Assembly: GCF_035594125.1 (NCBI RefSeq)
Contig: NC_087155.1
Coordinates: forward strand, 4,538,692 to 4,602,691
Length of the DNA: 64,000 nt
Source: Scylla paramamosain
Lineage: Eukaryota > Arthropoda > Malacostraca > Decapoda > Portunidae
Reading direction: 5' to 3'
Shown: piece after piece, positions 1-14,207 of the stretch
Position numbering within the stretch: the first letter of the stretch is position 1
Layout: each line of letters begins with the position of its first letter
Translations under genes and position numbers: made by a program
The notes under the pieces: model-generated
Database searches by the model: none
What the model was told of the DNA's origin: nothing
What the model saw: the letters and a program-made list of their open reading frames with translations, nothing else

Positions 1-189
1 CTCCTGTATTCATTTCTTCATTAACTTTGCTAAAACTTTTATTTATTTTCTTATTTTTTTGTTTGTAAGTAAAATAATGCATTGCTTTGACTAGCTCTAT
101 GACTGAAACTTGCCTCATTCCACTATATCACTATACAGAAAGCACACTTAACCATTGGATGCGTAACCAAGAATAGATAGGTACGTAAT

Positions 190-462
190 ATAGTGTGGAA
201 CACACACACACAAAGAATGTTTTATAAATTTAGACACAGAGTACAAGGGGACACAATAAGAAATTGAAGAAAGCTAACTGTAGAAGAGACATCAAGAACT
301 ATGGTTTTCCTCACAAAAGTATGAACAAATGGAATGAACTCAGTGAAGATGATGGAAATGTTGAAACTGTCCGTGCTCTTAAGACCAAACTAAATAGATA
401 TAGGGACGGGATACTATGAGATTACTCCCCTCCCATAAGCCACAACTAGGTAAATAAATACA
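190..462 (+). mobile_element. LINE-A (A2 type) 3' fragment with tail
   Basis: A 5'-truncated copy. It encodes the degenerate C-terminus of ORF2 (KKYSFPH-like, KWNELSED-like) and ends in the characteristic CACAACTAGGTAAATA tail. It matches the 3' end of the copy at 57798-58486. A short (CA)n run at about 200-212 is at its 5' border or expanded just inside it. Confidence 0.7.
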
Positions 463-639
463 AGCAGCCAAGCTGGGAGGACACATGAGTAGCAGCTCCA
501 CGACTATGATAAGCCAGTTGTGGTACGGGGAGATGAAGTGGTACTGCTTCCATCTCATCAATGAAATAAAAAAAAAGGTGGAAGTGATATTAAAAGTAGA
601 GGTGGAAGAAAAAATAGGAGAAAATGGAGCTGAACTAAA

Positions 640-3249
640 GTGAACTGTTTATGCAGAGTGATGGGGTGATGGCAGGAGGAAACAAAAGTGAAACCTTTTC
701 AAGGTTTAGTGCAGGAGACAGAGATAAACACAAAACTGTGGCAGAGAAGGGTGTTGGGCCTGGGAAATGACACTGAAAGATTGATGGAAAGAATTAAAGT
801 TATAGAGGAGACCTAGGTAAGCAAGTGTAAAGAAACAAAGGGATTGAGAGTCAAAAATGTAGAGCTAAGAAATCAATGCAGCACTCTGGAAATTGAAATT
901 AAGGAATGCAGTAGGAAAGTGGAAGGAAGTGTCAAAACTGTAGTTCATCTAAGTGAAAGGCAAGATGCATGGAAAAAGCTTCAAAAAGGAGGAAAGGTAA
1001 AGTTTGAGAGGAAAGTAGATAAGATGGAAAAACAAATGAGTGAAAAAAAGACCATGTAAGGAGACAGTGTAAATTGAGAAAATAATAGAGGAACAATTAA
1101 ACAAGGCCAAAATAACACAAAAGGTGGTAAAAGTTATCAAGAGTAACAAATCCTTCGTAAGGGAGACAGTTGATAAAAAGATATGCATTATTGTCTATTA
1201 TTGTATTATTTTTTTCAAGGCAAGATGGGATATGTTCCATAAGGCTACAAGGGTGCAAGAGAAGTGGGATAAGTTTCTTAAAATATACAAATGAGGAAAA
1301 AAGAGGATTGTGCCTAAAAGGCAGACAATAATAGTTGGTAAAAAAAGTGTGGTTTAATAAAAGATGCAAAGCAGCAAGGACAAAAGAGGATTTATAGAAA
1401 AAAGTGGAGGAAAAGTAAAAGAATTAACTTATGGAATAATTACAAACAAACAAGAAATGATTATGTGAAAATCCTAAAGAGATGAAGAAAGACAGTTTGA
1501 AAAGATATAATAAACAGGTGTGAGCATGAGTCTATAGACATGTGAATGATAAACTGAAAAGCAAAATGAGTATAGAAAAACTGAGGATCCCAAAATAGAT
1601 GGCAGAAGTGATGAATGAAAGCTTCAAAGAAGTTTTTACAAAGCAAAAGAATTCATAAGGTCACTGGACATACAGGAAAATAGAAAAATGGAGGAATTTC
1701 AAGTAAACAAAGGAAATTAATGAAATCATCAAAACTTTAGATGTGAGAAAGGCCGCAGGACCAGATGAAGTGTTGGGATGGGTATTAAAAGAATGCAGTA
1801 ACCAGCTTGAAGATAAGTTATATATCATCACATGTACCTCTATTAATGAAGGAATAGTTCCACAGGATTGGAAAAGGGTGAACATCATGCCCATATCTAA
1901 AAAAAGGACACACATGACCCACTAAATTACAAAGTAGTTTCACTGATGAATATGGTAGCAAAAAATATGTGAAAGGATAATGGAAAAACAAATGGACCAA
2001 ATTTTTGAAAGATAATGAAATCCTTACAAATTGTCAATTTGGTTTTAGAAAGGGAAGATCTTGTCTTACCAATTTGTTGTGTCATTATTCAAGTGATTGA
2101 TATAATACAGGAGAGAGATGGTTAGGCAGACTGCATTTACCTAGATTTAAGAAAAGCTTTTCATAAAGTGCCACATAAAAGACTTCTATGGAAACTGTAG
2201 AAGATAGGTGGTGTAAATGAAAGACTGCTGGAATAGATGGAGGATTCTTTTAAAAACTGAGATGCGAACAGTAATAAGGGATGAGATATCAATGTGAAGT
2301 CCGGTATTAATTTGGGTCCCCCAAGGGTCAGTGTTAGCACCAGTAATGTTTGCAGAATATATAAATGATATGGTGGAGAATGTATCCAGCTATGTGAGTC
2401 TTTTTGCTGAGGATGCAAAACATGAGAAAAGTGAAGGAAATTGAAAGTTGTGAAGAACTGCAAAGAGACCTAGAGCAACAGATGGCAAATGGAATTTAAG
2501 TCTGGGAAGTGTAAAAAAATGGAGCTTGGAAAAAGTAACAGAAGTGTAATTATAACTGTAAGATGGGGAATGAAACAATTAATAAGACAACAGAGGAAAA
2601 AGATCTGGGAGTGATATTCTCAGAGGAATTATCACCAGAAAACATATTAATAAGATAACAGGCAAAACTCTCAACCTACTAAGAAATACAAGAGTTGGCT
2701 TTACTTATCTAGATGAAGAAATGATGAGAAAAATAATCACCACAGTGATACGTCCAAGATGATATGCAGTGGTAAATTGGTCACCACATGAAAAAAAGCA
2801 CATAAAAAAGTTGGAAGGCATACAGAGAACAGCAACCAAGGTGATACCGTAATTGCAAGATCTGTCATATGAAGAGAGACTAGCTAGGATGCAACTCCCA
2901 ATCTTGAAAAAGAGATGAAAGGGAGGTGACATAATTGCACTTTACAGATTACTGAGTGGAATGGAAAAACTAGATAGGAAAGCTCTATTTATAATGAACA
3001 ACAGAAAAATAAAGAGACATGAAAGAAAACTAAAAGCAAGCACCTGTAGAAGGAACATAAAGAAGTTTAGCTTCCCTCATAGAAGCACTGAGGCATAGAA
3101 TGGACTGGAGGAGGAAGTGGTGTGTGTTAGAAATATTCATGAGTTTAAGGAAAAGTTGGATAAGAACTGTTATGGAGATGGGATAGTTCAAGCTTAGGTC
3201 CTCTCCCATATATCACAACCAGGTAAATACAACTATGTAGGTAAATACA
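640..3249 (+). mobile_element. LINE-A (A2 type), degenerate copy lacking the endonuclease
   Basis: Bases about 640-1200 hold ORF1-like coiled-coil coding sequence (for example VELRNQCSTLEIEIKECSRK). From about 1330 the sequence is ORF2 after the endonuclease, then the RT (RKAAGPDEVLGW, FGFRKGRSCLTNLL, PQGSVLAPVMF with frameshifts). It runs to a tail CACAACCAGGTAAATAC at about 3215-3230. Most of the endonuclease is absent, so the copy carries an internal deletion. Many stops and shifts mark it as old. Bases 463-640 may be its 5' UTR, but I could not confirm this. Confidence 0.75.
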
Positions 3250-3294
3250 TATTCATAGCTTTATAGATAAATATGATAGATTATTTTAAATGAT

Positions 3295-4407
3295 GGGACA
3301 TTACAAGCTTGACTTAATCCTCTGAAAATACAACTAGGTACGAACACACACACAGAGCAAATCAAGAAAGTGTGAGGACATGTGGGAGGAATAAAAACTG
3401 TGGAAGGAGCAACATCAAAAGGAAGTGGATATGAAAAAATGTGATGGAACACCAGATGGAAGAAAGATATATCAAATGCAGTAGTAAAGATATTCAAAGA
3501 AAAGGAAGGCCTGGCTGAAGATAAAGTTGAAAAGAAAATGTTATTCAGGGCAAAGGAAGAAACAACAAACATAGGAGGGAACAACATGAGAAGAATGTAG
3601 CAAAAAAGGATTGTAAAGATGGTTCAAGACCAAGACAGCAAGCTAACTGAGGAGACTAAGGAAGTATACAGAATAGAAAAATACAGCGGGAAAAGTCATC
3701 CTATGGAGATTAGGTTTTAAGTCACAGGCTGCAACTGGGCAGGATCATGGAGACTGGCAAAGCAAGGCAAGTTAAACAAAATATGAATAAGGAAGGACAT
3801 GAATGTGGACAGAATGAGAGTGGCTCAATTAAGAAATGAATTAAAGAGCAAAAAACAAGAGCAGAATGGAAGTAGAAAAAAGCAGTTCTACTTAAGGGTG
3901 ATCAACATGACACTAGGAAATAGTTTATAAAAGCTAAAGCAAAGTAAATCAAGAACTGAAAGTCACAAACACAAATGTGAACAGTCTAGTATCAGCAATC
4001 ACAAAAATTAGGGATTATTTAAGGCAAAATAAATCAAATATAATGGCATTAACAGAGATAAAAACTAACAGGAAATGTAGAAACCCTGAACATTGGTATT
4101 GGTGGATGTAATGCAAAAAAATTAGAAACAGAATATAAACAAGGAGAAGGAGTGCTATTATTGGTAAAAAAAATTTTCTGTCTTCAGTGGAAATAGAATA
4201 TGGAGAATGAGAAGCAGAAGTGCTGAGGGTAGGAGTTAAAAGTAAGGAAGGAATAAGGTACTTTGTAGTGATATATATTCTACCTAAAAATTATGGTATG
4301 TACTAAAAATTATGAGGAAATAATAAGATATAAAAGATGATGTTTAATGGGTATTATTTTATTGAGTGATACTGACCTAGGACAACAATAAGGAAGAAAA
4401 AGCTGAC
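3295..4407 (+). mobile_element. LINE-A tail fragment plus 5' half of another LINE-A copy
   Basis: A second tail (ATACAACTAGGTA) at about 3328 is followed by (CA)n and then LINE-A ORF1 sequence. The start of the ORF2 endonuclease follows from about 3960 (NTNVNSLVSAITKIRDYL-like, ALTEIKTN-like). The copy stops where a LINE-B poly(T) begins at 4408. It is read as a LINE-A copy broken by a LINE-B insertion. Stops throughout. Confidence 0.65.
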
Positions 4408-5914
4408 TTTTTTTTTTTATGTAGGAAGGACACTGGCCAAGGGCAACAAAAATCCAATAAAAAAAATATGCCCACTGAAATGCCAGTCCCATAAAAGGGT
4501 CAAAGCAGTGGTCAAAAATTGATGAATAAGTGTCTTGAAACCTCCCTCTTGAAGGAATTCAAGTCATAGGAAGGTGGAAATACAGAAGCAGGCAGGGAGT
4601 TCCTGAGTTTACCAGAGAAAGGGATGAATGATTGAGAATACTGGTTAACTCTTGCATTAGAGAGGTGGACAGAGTAGGAGTGTGAGAAAGAAGAAAGTCT
4701 TGTGCAGCGAGGCCACAGAAGGAGGGGAGGCATGCAGTTAGCAAGATCAGAAGAGCAGTTAGCATGAAAATAGCGGTAGAAGACAGCTAGATATGCAACA
4801 TTGCAGTTGTGAGAGAGAGGCTGAAGACAGTCAGTTAGAGGAGAGGAGTTGATGAGACGAAAAGCTTTTGATTCCACCCTGTCTAGAAGAGCAGTATGAG
4901 TGGAACCCCCCCCAGACATGTGAAGCATACTCCATACATGGGTGGATAAGGCCCTTGTACAGAGTTAGCAGCTGGGGGGTGAGAAAAACTGGCGGAGACA
5001 TCTCAGAACGCCTAACTTCATAGAAGCTGTTTTAGCTAGAGATGAGATGTGAAGTTTCCAGTTCAGATTATAAGTAAAGGACAGACCGAGGATGTTCAGT
5101 GTAGAAGAGGGGGACAGTTGAGTGTCATTGAAGAAGAGGGGATAGTTGTCTGGAAGGTTGTGTCAAGTTGATAGGTGGAGGAATTGAGTTTTTTGAGGCA
5201 TTGAACAATACCAAGTTTGCTCTGCCCCAATCAGAAATTTTAGAAAGATCAAAAGTCAAGCGTTCTGTGGCTTCCCTGCGTGATATGTTTACCTCCTGAA
5301 GGGTTGGACGTCTATGAAAAGACGTGGAAAAGTGCAGGGTGGTATCATCAGCATAAGAGTGGATAGGACAAGAAGTTTGGTTTAGAAGATCATTAATGAA
5401 CAATAAGAAGAGAGTGGGTGACAGGACAGAACCCTGAGGAACACCACTGTTAATAGATTTAGGAGAAGAACAGTGACCGTCTACTACAGCAGCAATAGAA
5501 CGGTCAGAAAGGAAACTTGAGATGAAGTTACAGAGAGAAGGATAGAAACCGTAGGATGGTAGTTTGGAAATCAAAGCTTTGTGCCAGACTCTATCAAAAG
5601 CTTTTGATATGTCCAAGGCAACAGCAAAAGTTTCACCAAAATCTCTAAAAGAGGATGACCAAGACTCAGTAAGGAAAGCCAGAAGATCACCAGTAGAGCG
5701 GCCTTGACGGAACCCATACTGGCGATCAGATAGAAGGTTGTGAAGTGATAGATGTTTAAGAATCTTCCTGTTGAGGATAGATTCAAAAACTTTAGATAGG
5801 CAGGAAACTAAAGCAATAGGACGGTAGTTTGAGGGATTAGAACAGTCACCCTTTTTAGGAACAGGTTGAATGTAGGCAAACTTCCAGCAAGAAGGAAAGG
5901 TAGATGTTGACAGT
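4408..5914 (-). mobile_element. LINE-B copy, 5'-truncated, with poly(A) tail
   Basis: The tail on the minus strand is poly(A) (T run 4408-4418), preceded by the family's 3' end CTTGGCCAGTGTCCTTCCTA. Minus-strand reading gives RT motifs: DISKAFDRVWH (motif A), [20 protein letters not shown] (B) and [10 protein letters not shown] (C), then the C-terminal domain ending SRHLFINF. It is very close in sequence to the copy at 61564-63874 but interrupted by a few frameshifts. It lies inside a LINE-A copy. Confidence 0.85.
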
Positions 5915-6875
5915 GTCAGTCCCCAAAGAGGAAGCCAGATAGATTATTCAGAATTGGAGGATAAGTGTCTTAAAACCTGCCTCTTGAAAGAATTCAAGTC
6001 AAAGGAAGGGAAAAATACAGAAGCAGATAGGGAGTTCCAGAGTTTACCATAAAAGGAATTAATGATTGGGAATACTGGTTAACTCTTGCATTACAAAGGT
6101 GGAAAGAATAGGAGTGAGAGAAAGCAAAATGTATTGTGCAGCAAGGCTGTGGAAGGAAAGGAAGCATTCAGTTAGCAAGAGCAGAAGAGCACCTAACATA
6201 AAAATAGCAGTAGAAGGTAGAAAGATACAACACTATGGTGATAAGAGAGGTTAAAGGCAGTTAGTCAGATGAGAAATGTTCATAAGACAAAGTGCTTTTG
6301 ATTCCACCCCACTCAAAAGCAGTGTGAGTGAAACCCCTTCATATATGTGAAGTGTACTCCATACATGGATGGATAAGGCTCTCTGTACAGAAGACAGCAG
6401 CTGGGAAGGATGAGAAAAACTAGCAAAGGTGGCTCAGAATGCCTAACTTCATAGAAGCTGTTTTTAGCAAGATACAAGATGTGGAGTTTTCAGTTTAGAT
6501 TATTAGTACAGGATAGACCAAAGATGTTCAATGTAGAAGAGAGGAACAATTGAATGTCAATGAAGAAGAGGGGATAACTATCTGGAAGCTTGTGTTTAGA
6601 TGACTGATGAAGAAACTGAGTTTTTTAAGATGCTGAACAACACTAAGTTTGCTCTGCCCCAATCAGAAATTTTAGAAAGATCAGAAGTTAGGCATTCTGT
6701 GGCTTCCTTGCATGACTTGTTTCATTTTTCAATTGGGATGTCTATGAAAAGACATGGAAAATACAAAGTGGTATCATCAGTGTAGGAGTGGATAGGAAAG
6801 TAAGTTTGGCTTAGAAGATCATTGATGAGAAAGAGAGTGGGTGAAAGGAAAGAATCTCAAGGAATACCACTGTTA

Positions 6876-8105
6876 AAGAGAGAGGTGTTCAATGAGTTCT
6901 TGGCCTAATATAGATGGAGGGGAGGCAGGAGCCTACCATGACTGGAACACATTTGTATATGTTCTAACAACTAATGGATGAGCTGGCATCCCCCAACATT
7001 TTTTATTCAGTTCAATGAAGTTGAACAACAGGCTGCGATAAAGTTTTCCATGAATAACTCATGAGTTGAGGACAGCACTAGGGGACAGTGCCCTATCCTA
7101 TTCCACTGCCAAACGTTGGGCTGCTTTCTTCAAGCATACCTGAGACTCATGTAAGATGATCCCAAAAGTGATGGTCCTTCAACTGCAGTCACCAAGGAAA
7201 CTGTGGCCATGGTGGAGAGTATGGTCATGGATAATTGCCGAATCTCGGTGTGATACATTGCTTCTCAACTGGGTATCAGTAATAGATCTGTTGTTACCAT
7301 CCTGCACAGTCATTTCAACCTTTCCAAGGTGTCTATCCAATGGGTCCCAAGAATGCTGATGCCTGACCAGAAGAGGAACCAGATAACGACTTCAATGGAG
7401 ATATTAATTCTCATGAAAGTGGATCCAGAAGGATTCACAAACTGAATCATAACCCAGGATGAAACATGGGTTCCTCACTTTGATCCAGAAACCAAAGCCA
7501 AATCTAAGCAGTGGAAGCATCCCTGCTCTCTGACACCACAAAAATTCAAGTTCACGAAGTCATCCTGGAAAGTCATGGTGACAGTGTCCTGGGACCCTGA
7601 AGGGATCCTCTTCATGGACTTCTTGGATCATGGTCACACCATTAATGGCCCATACTATGCTGATCTACTGGGAAAGTTTCATTAGGCTCTACTTGAGAAA
7701 CCCCAAGGAAAAGTGACCCAAGGTGTTCTTTTCTTGCAGGACAATGTTCCTGTACACAAGAGCATGATGGCCATGAATTGTGGCTTTGAATTGTTGCCCC
7801 ATCCTGTGGCTTTGAATTGTTGCCCCATCCCTCTTATTCCCCTGATCTGGCACCCTCTGACTTTCACTTTTCTCATACATAAAGAAGCAGCAGCAGGGTA
7901 TTTCTTTCTCTGATGATGTGGAGGCCAAGAAAAAGGTCATGGAGGTTTTGGAGGGGTTCAACCCATCATTCTTCAGGGACGGAGAAGTGCATCATGGTAA
8001 AATGTGATTACATTGAAAAAAAAAATAATAATAATAAGTTGAGTGAACCTCTGCTCTATTTTTGCTCTTTCTGGATTAAGCCAAGAATTCATTGAGCACC
8101 CCTCA
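6876..8105 (+). mobile_element. mariner transposon (about 1.23 kb) with TA duplication
   Basis: The element is flanked by TA (6874-6875 and 8106-8107) inside LINE-B. The terminal inverted repeats are imperfect: left GGTGTTCAATGAGTTCTTGG, right (reverse complement) GGTGCTCAATGAATTCTTGG. Size and TA target site are typical of the mariner family. The transposase inside is broken (separate entry). Confidence 0.85.
7100..8020 (+). pseudogene. mariner transposase pseudogene
   Basis: Recognisable pieces in several frames include QDETWVPHFDPETKAKSKQW (first catalytic D, about 7455-7510), WKVMVTVSWDPEGILFMDFL, QDNVPVHKSMMA (second D, about 7736) and YSPDLAPSDFHF (third D, about 7835-7870). An exact 26-base tandem duplication (7779-7804 and 7805-7830) between the second and third catalytic residues shifts the frame. 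Stops occur elsewhere, and no long open frame remains. A cut-and-paste transposase of the DD34D class is the clear family, but it is inactive here. Confidence 0.85.
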
Positions 8106-8668
8106 TAGATTTAAGAGAGGAACAGTGACTCTCTACCACAGCAGCAACAGAATGGTAAAAAGAAACATGATATGAAGTTACAGAGAGAAAGATAAAAGCC
8201 ATAGGAGGATAGTTTGGAAAATAAAGCTTTGTGCCAGACTCTATAAAATGCTTTTGATATGTCTAAGGCAACAGCAAAAGTTTCACCAAAATCTCTGTAA
8301 GAGGATGACTCGGTTAGGAAAACCAGATCACCAGTAGAGTAACCACAACAGAATCAGATGTAGGGTTGTATAGTGATAGACGTTAAAGAATCTTCCTGTT
8401 GAGCTTAAATTTAAAAACTTTAGAGAGGCAGGAAATTAAAGCAATAGGGGTGATAGTTTGAAGTATTAGAGCTGTCACCCTTTTTCATGAACAGGTAGGA
8501 AGGAAAGGTAGATGTTGACAGACAGAGCTGGTAGTTTGACCAAGTAAGGTGCAAGCATGGAAGCACAGTTTCATAAAACAATAGGAGGGACCCCATCAGG
8601 TCCATAAGCCTTCCAAGTATTAAAGCTTGCAAGAGCATGGAAGACATCATTACAAATAATCTTAACAA

Positions 8669-9943
<1,275 letters not shown>

Positions 9944-9997
9944 TTTTTTTTTTTTCATATTTTTTTGGTCTCCTAACCAGACATCCCTCTTAATAGG

Positions 9998-11215
9998 AGG
10001 CATAAAGTAGACAGAGGGTGGAGGAGTGGGAGGAACAAGCCCTAAATCATCCATAGTTTTTAGCAAAGGTCTGAGTGAAGAGTTTAGCTTTAAAAATAGA
10101 TAATATGTCAATAATGCCACTGGGTTGAAACTGGAGGAAAAGATGAAGAAAAAAAGTTGGAAATATTTTTGGTTAGGTGCTGGAAGTCTTAAAGCAAATT
10201 TGACTTAGAGAGATTTTGTAATTTTCTATTGATGAAGGAGTTTTTGGCTAATTGGAGAAGTCTTGGCATGATTTTGGGCAGAAATATAAAGTGTATGAGA
10301 TCAGGTCACAGGAGGTTTAAGTACCATTCATGGGCCACCTCTCCATCATGTATAGCACGAGAACAGGCTGTGTTAAATCAAGGTATGGAAGGTTTAGGGT
10401 GAGAGAAAGAGTGAGGAATGTATGCCTCCATGACAGACACTACCACCTCTGCTACCCACTCAGCACACACAGACAGGTCTCTGACACAAAAACAGTAGTC
10501 ATTCTATGGAAAATCAGAATAATACCTCCACAATTCCCCCAATTAGCAAAGGCAAAATGCCAGAGATACCTCCACCTTTACAGATCCTGAGGAGGAATTG
10601 GAGTGATAGAGCAAGATACAGATATGAGATTGTTTTCCAAGGATCTTAAAGGAGAAGACAGAGTGACAGCATGGTGAACACTGAAGTCTTCAAGAATGGA
10701 GATCTCTGCTGAAGGGAAGAGAGTAAGGATGTGATCCAACTTAAGGTTAAATAATCAAAGAATTTTTCTTATAGCTAGAGGAGATAGGTGAGAAGTATAT
10801 AGAACAGATGAATTTAGTTTGAGGGTGACTCTGAAGTCAAAGCAAGATGGGGAGAGAATTCAGATGATTCATGAGTGTGGGCATGAGGGCAGGTTAGACT
10901 GTTGTGTACAAAGACACATTTAGCTTTGGATTGAAAATGAGGTTAGAGAAAATAGGAGGGAACAGAGAAGGGGTTACTGTCAGTTGCCTCAGTGAGGAAA
11001 AAGAAAATAATGAAGGGAGATGATGTTTCAGAGATTGAAAATTAGATCTAATGCCATGAATGTTGAAGTTAATGAACAAAAGTTAAGGGAGGTTCCACAA
11101 TATTTAAGGTCAATCCCAGAAGAGCAGTTTGACTTAGGGACATTTGTGGTCCTCTCCCCAGATGGGAACTCTGAGACTGATGTAATAGTCACCATAAATT
11201 TTTAATTCTGAGTGG
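9998..11215 (-). mobile_element. LINE-B 5' part: endonuclease and linker
   Basis: Minus-strand reading gives FNIHGIRSNFQSLKHHLPSL at the 5' (right) end, the start of the APE-type endonuclease of LINE-B. The linker before the RT (LGLVPPTPPPSVYFMPPIK) is at the left end. The reverse transcriptase is missing. Stops and shifts are frequent. Confidence 0.7.
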
Positions 11216-11639
11216 AAGGTGAGCATGTAGTAGTGTGTGAAGGAAGATAATTGTCTTGAGAAGGCAGACTGTGACTGCTCCCTTTTGTTTTGGGACACAA
11301 AGAGAAACATTCAGGGAGGTCACAGCTGGGTCACAGATATATTCACAACCTTTACATAACTTGCATGTTACTTAATAAACCCATTATAAAGCAATATATA
11401 ACAACAACAACAACAATAACAACAACAACAACAACAAAATTGCCATCCTCATATGTATATATATACTTTTCTTTTCTTTTTATACATCTTATTCATTTAT
11501 CTATTTTTTACATTGACAGATAGGTTATGAACAGGAATGCATGCATCACTGAGAGTATTCCTAATAGATTTCCACTGTGATGAATTATGCAGGGAAAAAT
11601 TTTCAATAGAGGATGAAGAGAAGTTGTGAAGAAACAAGT
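11216..11639. other. unassigned DNA with (AAC)n and AT-rich simple sequence
   Basis: It contains an imperfect CAA/AAC trinucleotide run at about 11400-11438 and no recognisable gene. Confidence 0.4.
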
Positions 11640-11910
11640 TACTGGAAGTGGTAATTAACAATATGTTGACACAGAGGATAAAGGAAGACAAAAGATTTAG
11701 AAAAAATGATAAAGCATCAAGGCTGGGTCTGGTATTCACCAAGAAGTCTGAAATAACAGAGCAGTTGATGTATATGAGCCCATCAGGGAAGAGTGACCAT
11801 GTATTGATCAAGTTTGAAATATCCGACAAAAGGAAGGAAGAGAGGACTACACAAGAGAGAGATTTATTTTCAGTAAGGCAAAGTTTGAAGGACTCAGAAA
11901 ATATTTGGGA
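11640..11910 (+). mobile_element. LINE-A (A2 type) endonuclease C-terminal fragment
   Basis: It reads LGLVFTKKSEITEQ and SPSGKSDHVLIKFEI, the LxFT and SDH motifs at the end of the LINE-A endonuclease. It is cut at about 11910, where LINE-B sequence begins, consistent with another LINE-B insertion into LINE-A. Confidence 0.7.
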
Positions 11911-12745
11911 AACCACAGAATGCCTGACTTCTGATCTCTAACATTTCTGACTGGGGCAGAGCGAACTTAATGTTCAACACCTCAAAAACTCAATTCCTCC
12001 ATCTATCAACTTGACACAATTTTCCAGACAACTATCCCCTCTTCAGTGACCCCACTTCTACACTGAATAGCCTTGGTCTGTCCCTTACTAATAATCTAAA
12101 GTGAAAACTTCACATCTCGTCTCTAGCTAAAATAGCTTATATGAAGTTAGGCATTCTAAGTCATCTCCACCAGTTTTTCTCACCACCTCCCCTGCTGCTC
12201 TGTGCTGGGGCCTTATCCATCCATGTATGGAGTATGTTTCACATGTATGGGGGTTCCACTCATACAGCTATTTAAACAGTGGAATCAAAAGCTTTTTATC
12301 TTATTAACTCCTCTCCTCTAACTGACTGTCTTTAACCTCTTCCTCATTGCTGCAATGTTGCATGTCATGCTATCTTATAATGTTATTTTTAAGCAAACTA
12401 CTCTTCTGATCTTGTTAACTGCCTGCCTCCCCTTCTCCACAAGACTTTTTTCTTCCTCTCATCCCTATTCTGTCCACCTCTCTAATGCAAGAGTTGGCCA
12501 GTATTCTCAGTCATTTAACCTTTTCTCTCGTAAACTCTAGAACTCCCTGCCTGCTTCTGTTTTTCCTCCTTCCTATGACTTGAACTCTTTCAAGAGGGAG
12601 GTTTCAGGGCATATATCCATACCCTCTGTTTTTTAATCAGTCAATCTGACATGTCTATGGGAACTAGCATTAAGTGGGCCTTTTTTTCTTTATTCAAATT
12701 TTTTGTTGCCCTTAGCTAGTGGCCCTCTTACATAAAAAAAAAAAA
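11911..12745 (+). mobile_element. LINE-B 3' fragment with poly(A) tail
   Basis: A 5'-truncated copy beginning just after RT motif C (RLTSDL-like) and running to GCCCTTAGCTAGTGGCCCTC plus poly(A) at 12732-12745. Frameshifts and stops are present. Confidence 0.8.
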
Positions 12746-13163
12746 GGAATAACTTCTATGAAGCAAGAAAGATATAGGAAATAGGGAAATTTTATGAAGA
12801 ATTTACAATGATGAAATAGAAAGATTTAAGCCAAAAGAGATAATAAAAGAGTGAAGAAGCAAAGAAAGAAAAAGAAAAATTGTAGAATAGCTGAAGAAAA
12901 AGGAGACTCAGCCTATGGTGACCATACATAAAAAAGTCAAATGACTATGTTAAGACACACACAGTAGAAAAGAAAACTTTTGAAAAGAAAAGGAAAAAAA
13001 TGTATAGACCACCCTAAGTTGGATATGACATATCCATATGATATGATATGCTATTGACATGGATATGTCAATAGCAAGTTAAAGAAAAAAAACAATAGAT
13101 AATTTGAAGATAAATGGAGTGACATGAAGATGCAGACTTAATGGTGGAAAAGTTAAATGAATA
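12746..13163. other. purine-rich unassigned DNA
   Basis: An A/G-rich stretch that may be degraded LINE-A, but no motif confirms this. It includes a perfect 11-base inverted repeat (13050-13060 and 13065-13075). Confidence 0.3.
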
Positions 13164-13230
13164 CAGTAAACCCTGATTATATCAAACTCTGTTATAGCAA
13201 ATTTTGCATTTATCGAACATAATATGAATT

Positions 13231-14207
13231 ATCTAGAATAGAAGGGACATCCCCGCTAATTTGGCAGTTTGTAGTTAAAGATGGCATGAGAAACACGCAA
13301 TCCTCCTCCACAAGAAGGCATAGGTTGTAAAGCGATTTGCAACCATCTAAACTGTTTACTGAGGATTGAGAGTTGCTTTCTTTTTGTCAAAATATTGTCA
13401 GACCATGTTCTGCCCATGAGCACAGAAGAGGCATCCCCGCCTTGCTGGCTAGCCAATCAGCATGGCCTGTGCTGCTGCCCCAGTCAATCAGCACGAGCGT
13501 GAGTGTCATGGCAAACTAGTATCAACACGTGGCTGTCCGTTGAAACACTGGGATTTAATTCTGTGCTTATCACACAGATTTTGCAGAAAATACAGAGCCA
13601 AATACATTGAAAGTGAGATGGAGGTGCTGAGAATCTCTCAGAAGTGGCAGAAGCATGTGAAACAGTGGAACACAGTAGCAGAAGAGCATAAACAAGACAG
13701 TTGCTAGGTGTAGCTGTGGCACCAAAACAAGTTGTTCCTGCTTGTAATTGCTACCAGAAGTGCTATTCATTGGTGGATAATGAGCACATGAAAATGATTT
13801 AAAAAAAATTACTGGGATCTGGGCCCACATGATAAACAAACAGCTTATCTGGCATTTTTTTATTAATTTAAAAAATTATATAATCATCTGCTTTCTACAA
13901 TAAATTACAATTTTTCTCTTAATACATTCATATACTATTTTATCAACATGTTTTTTATTACTTTATACCTATTCAAGTGTACACTTATAAAGTGTGTGTT
14001 TCATAGTTAAATTTTGAGGGTTTAGAATAATGTTAGAACTTTGTAATTTTATACATAAATTCCAGTCGTCCTCAGTTTTCTTTTGATATAAGATATACAT
14101 GAATATTCCTATTATTAGCAAAAATATTGTAAAATCAAAACAGACAAACTTTAAAGGCCAATAACTCAAAACTATGATTTGGCGGGGATGTCCCTCCTAT
14201 TCTAGAT
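13231..14207. mobile_element. unclassified inverted-repeat element nested in the Tigger-like element
   Basis: The ends are inverted copies of ATCTAGAATAGRAGGGACAT followed by CCCCGC, about 28-30 bases long. The element is about 977 bases. The open frame 13462-13707 (81 codons) has no recognised domain. I could not find a clear target-site duplication, so the superfamily is undecided. Confidence 0.65.

Larger units (their letters stand above)
5953..8668 (-). mobile_element. LINE-B copy split by a mariner element
   Basis: Bases 5953-6875 and 8106-8668 are continuous with each other relative to other LINE-B copies. The break falls at the RT motif B region (CCACTGTTA | GATTTAAGAG). The copy is older than the previous one, with many substitutions, and has no poly(A) tail. 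It starts just short of the LINE-B 3' end and fades out at about 8668 in the linker between endonuclease and RT. Confidence 0.8.

Noticed and set aside
13462..13707. 81-codon frame as a host gene
   Set aside because: It lies inside a terminal-inverted-repeat element and shows no recognised domain, so it is kept only as a note under that element.
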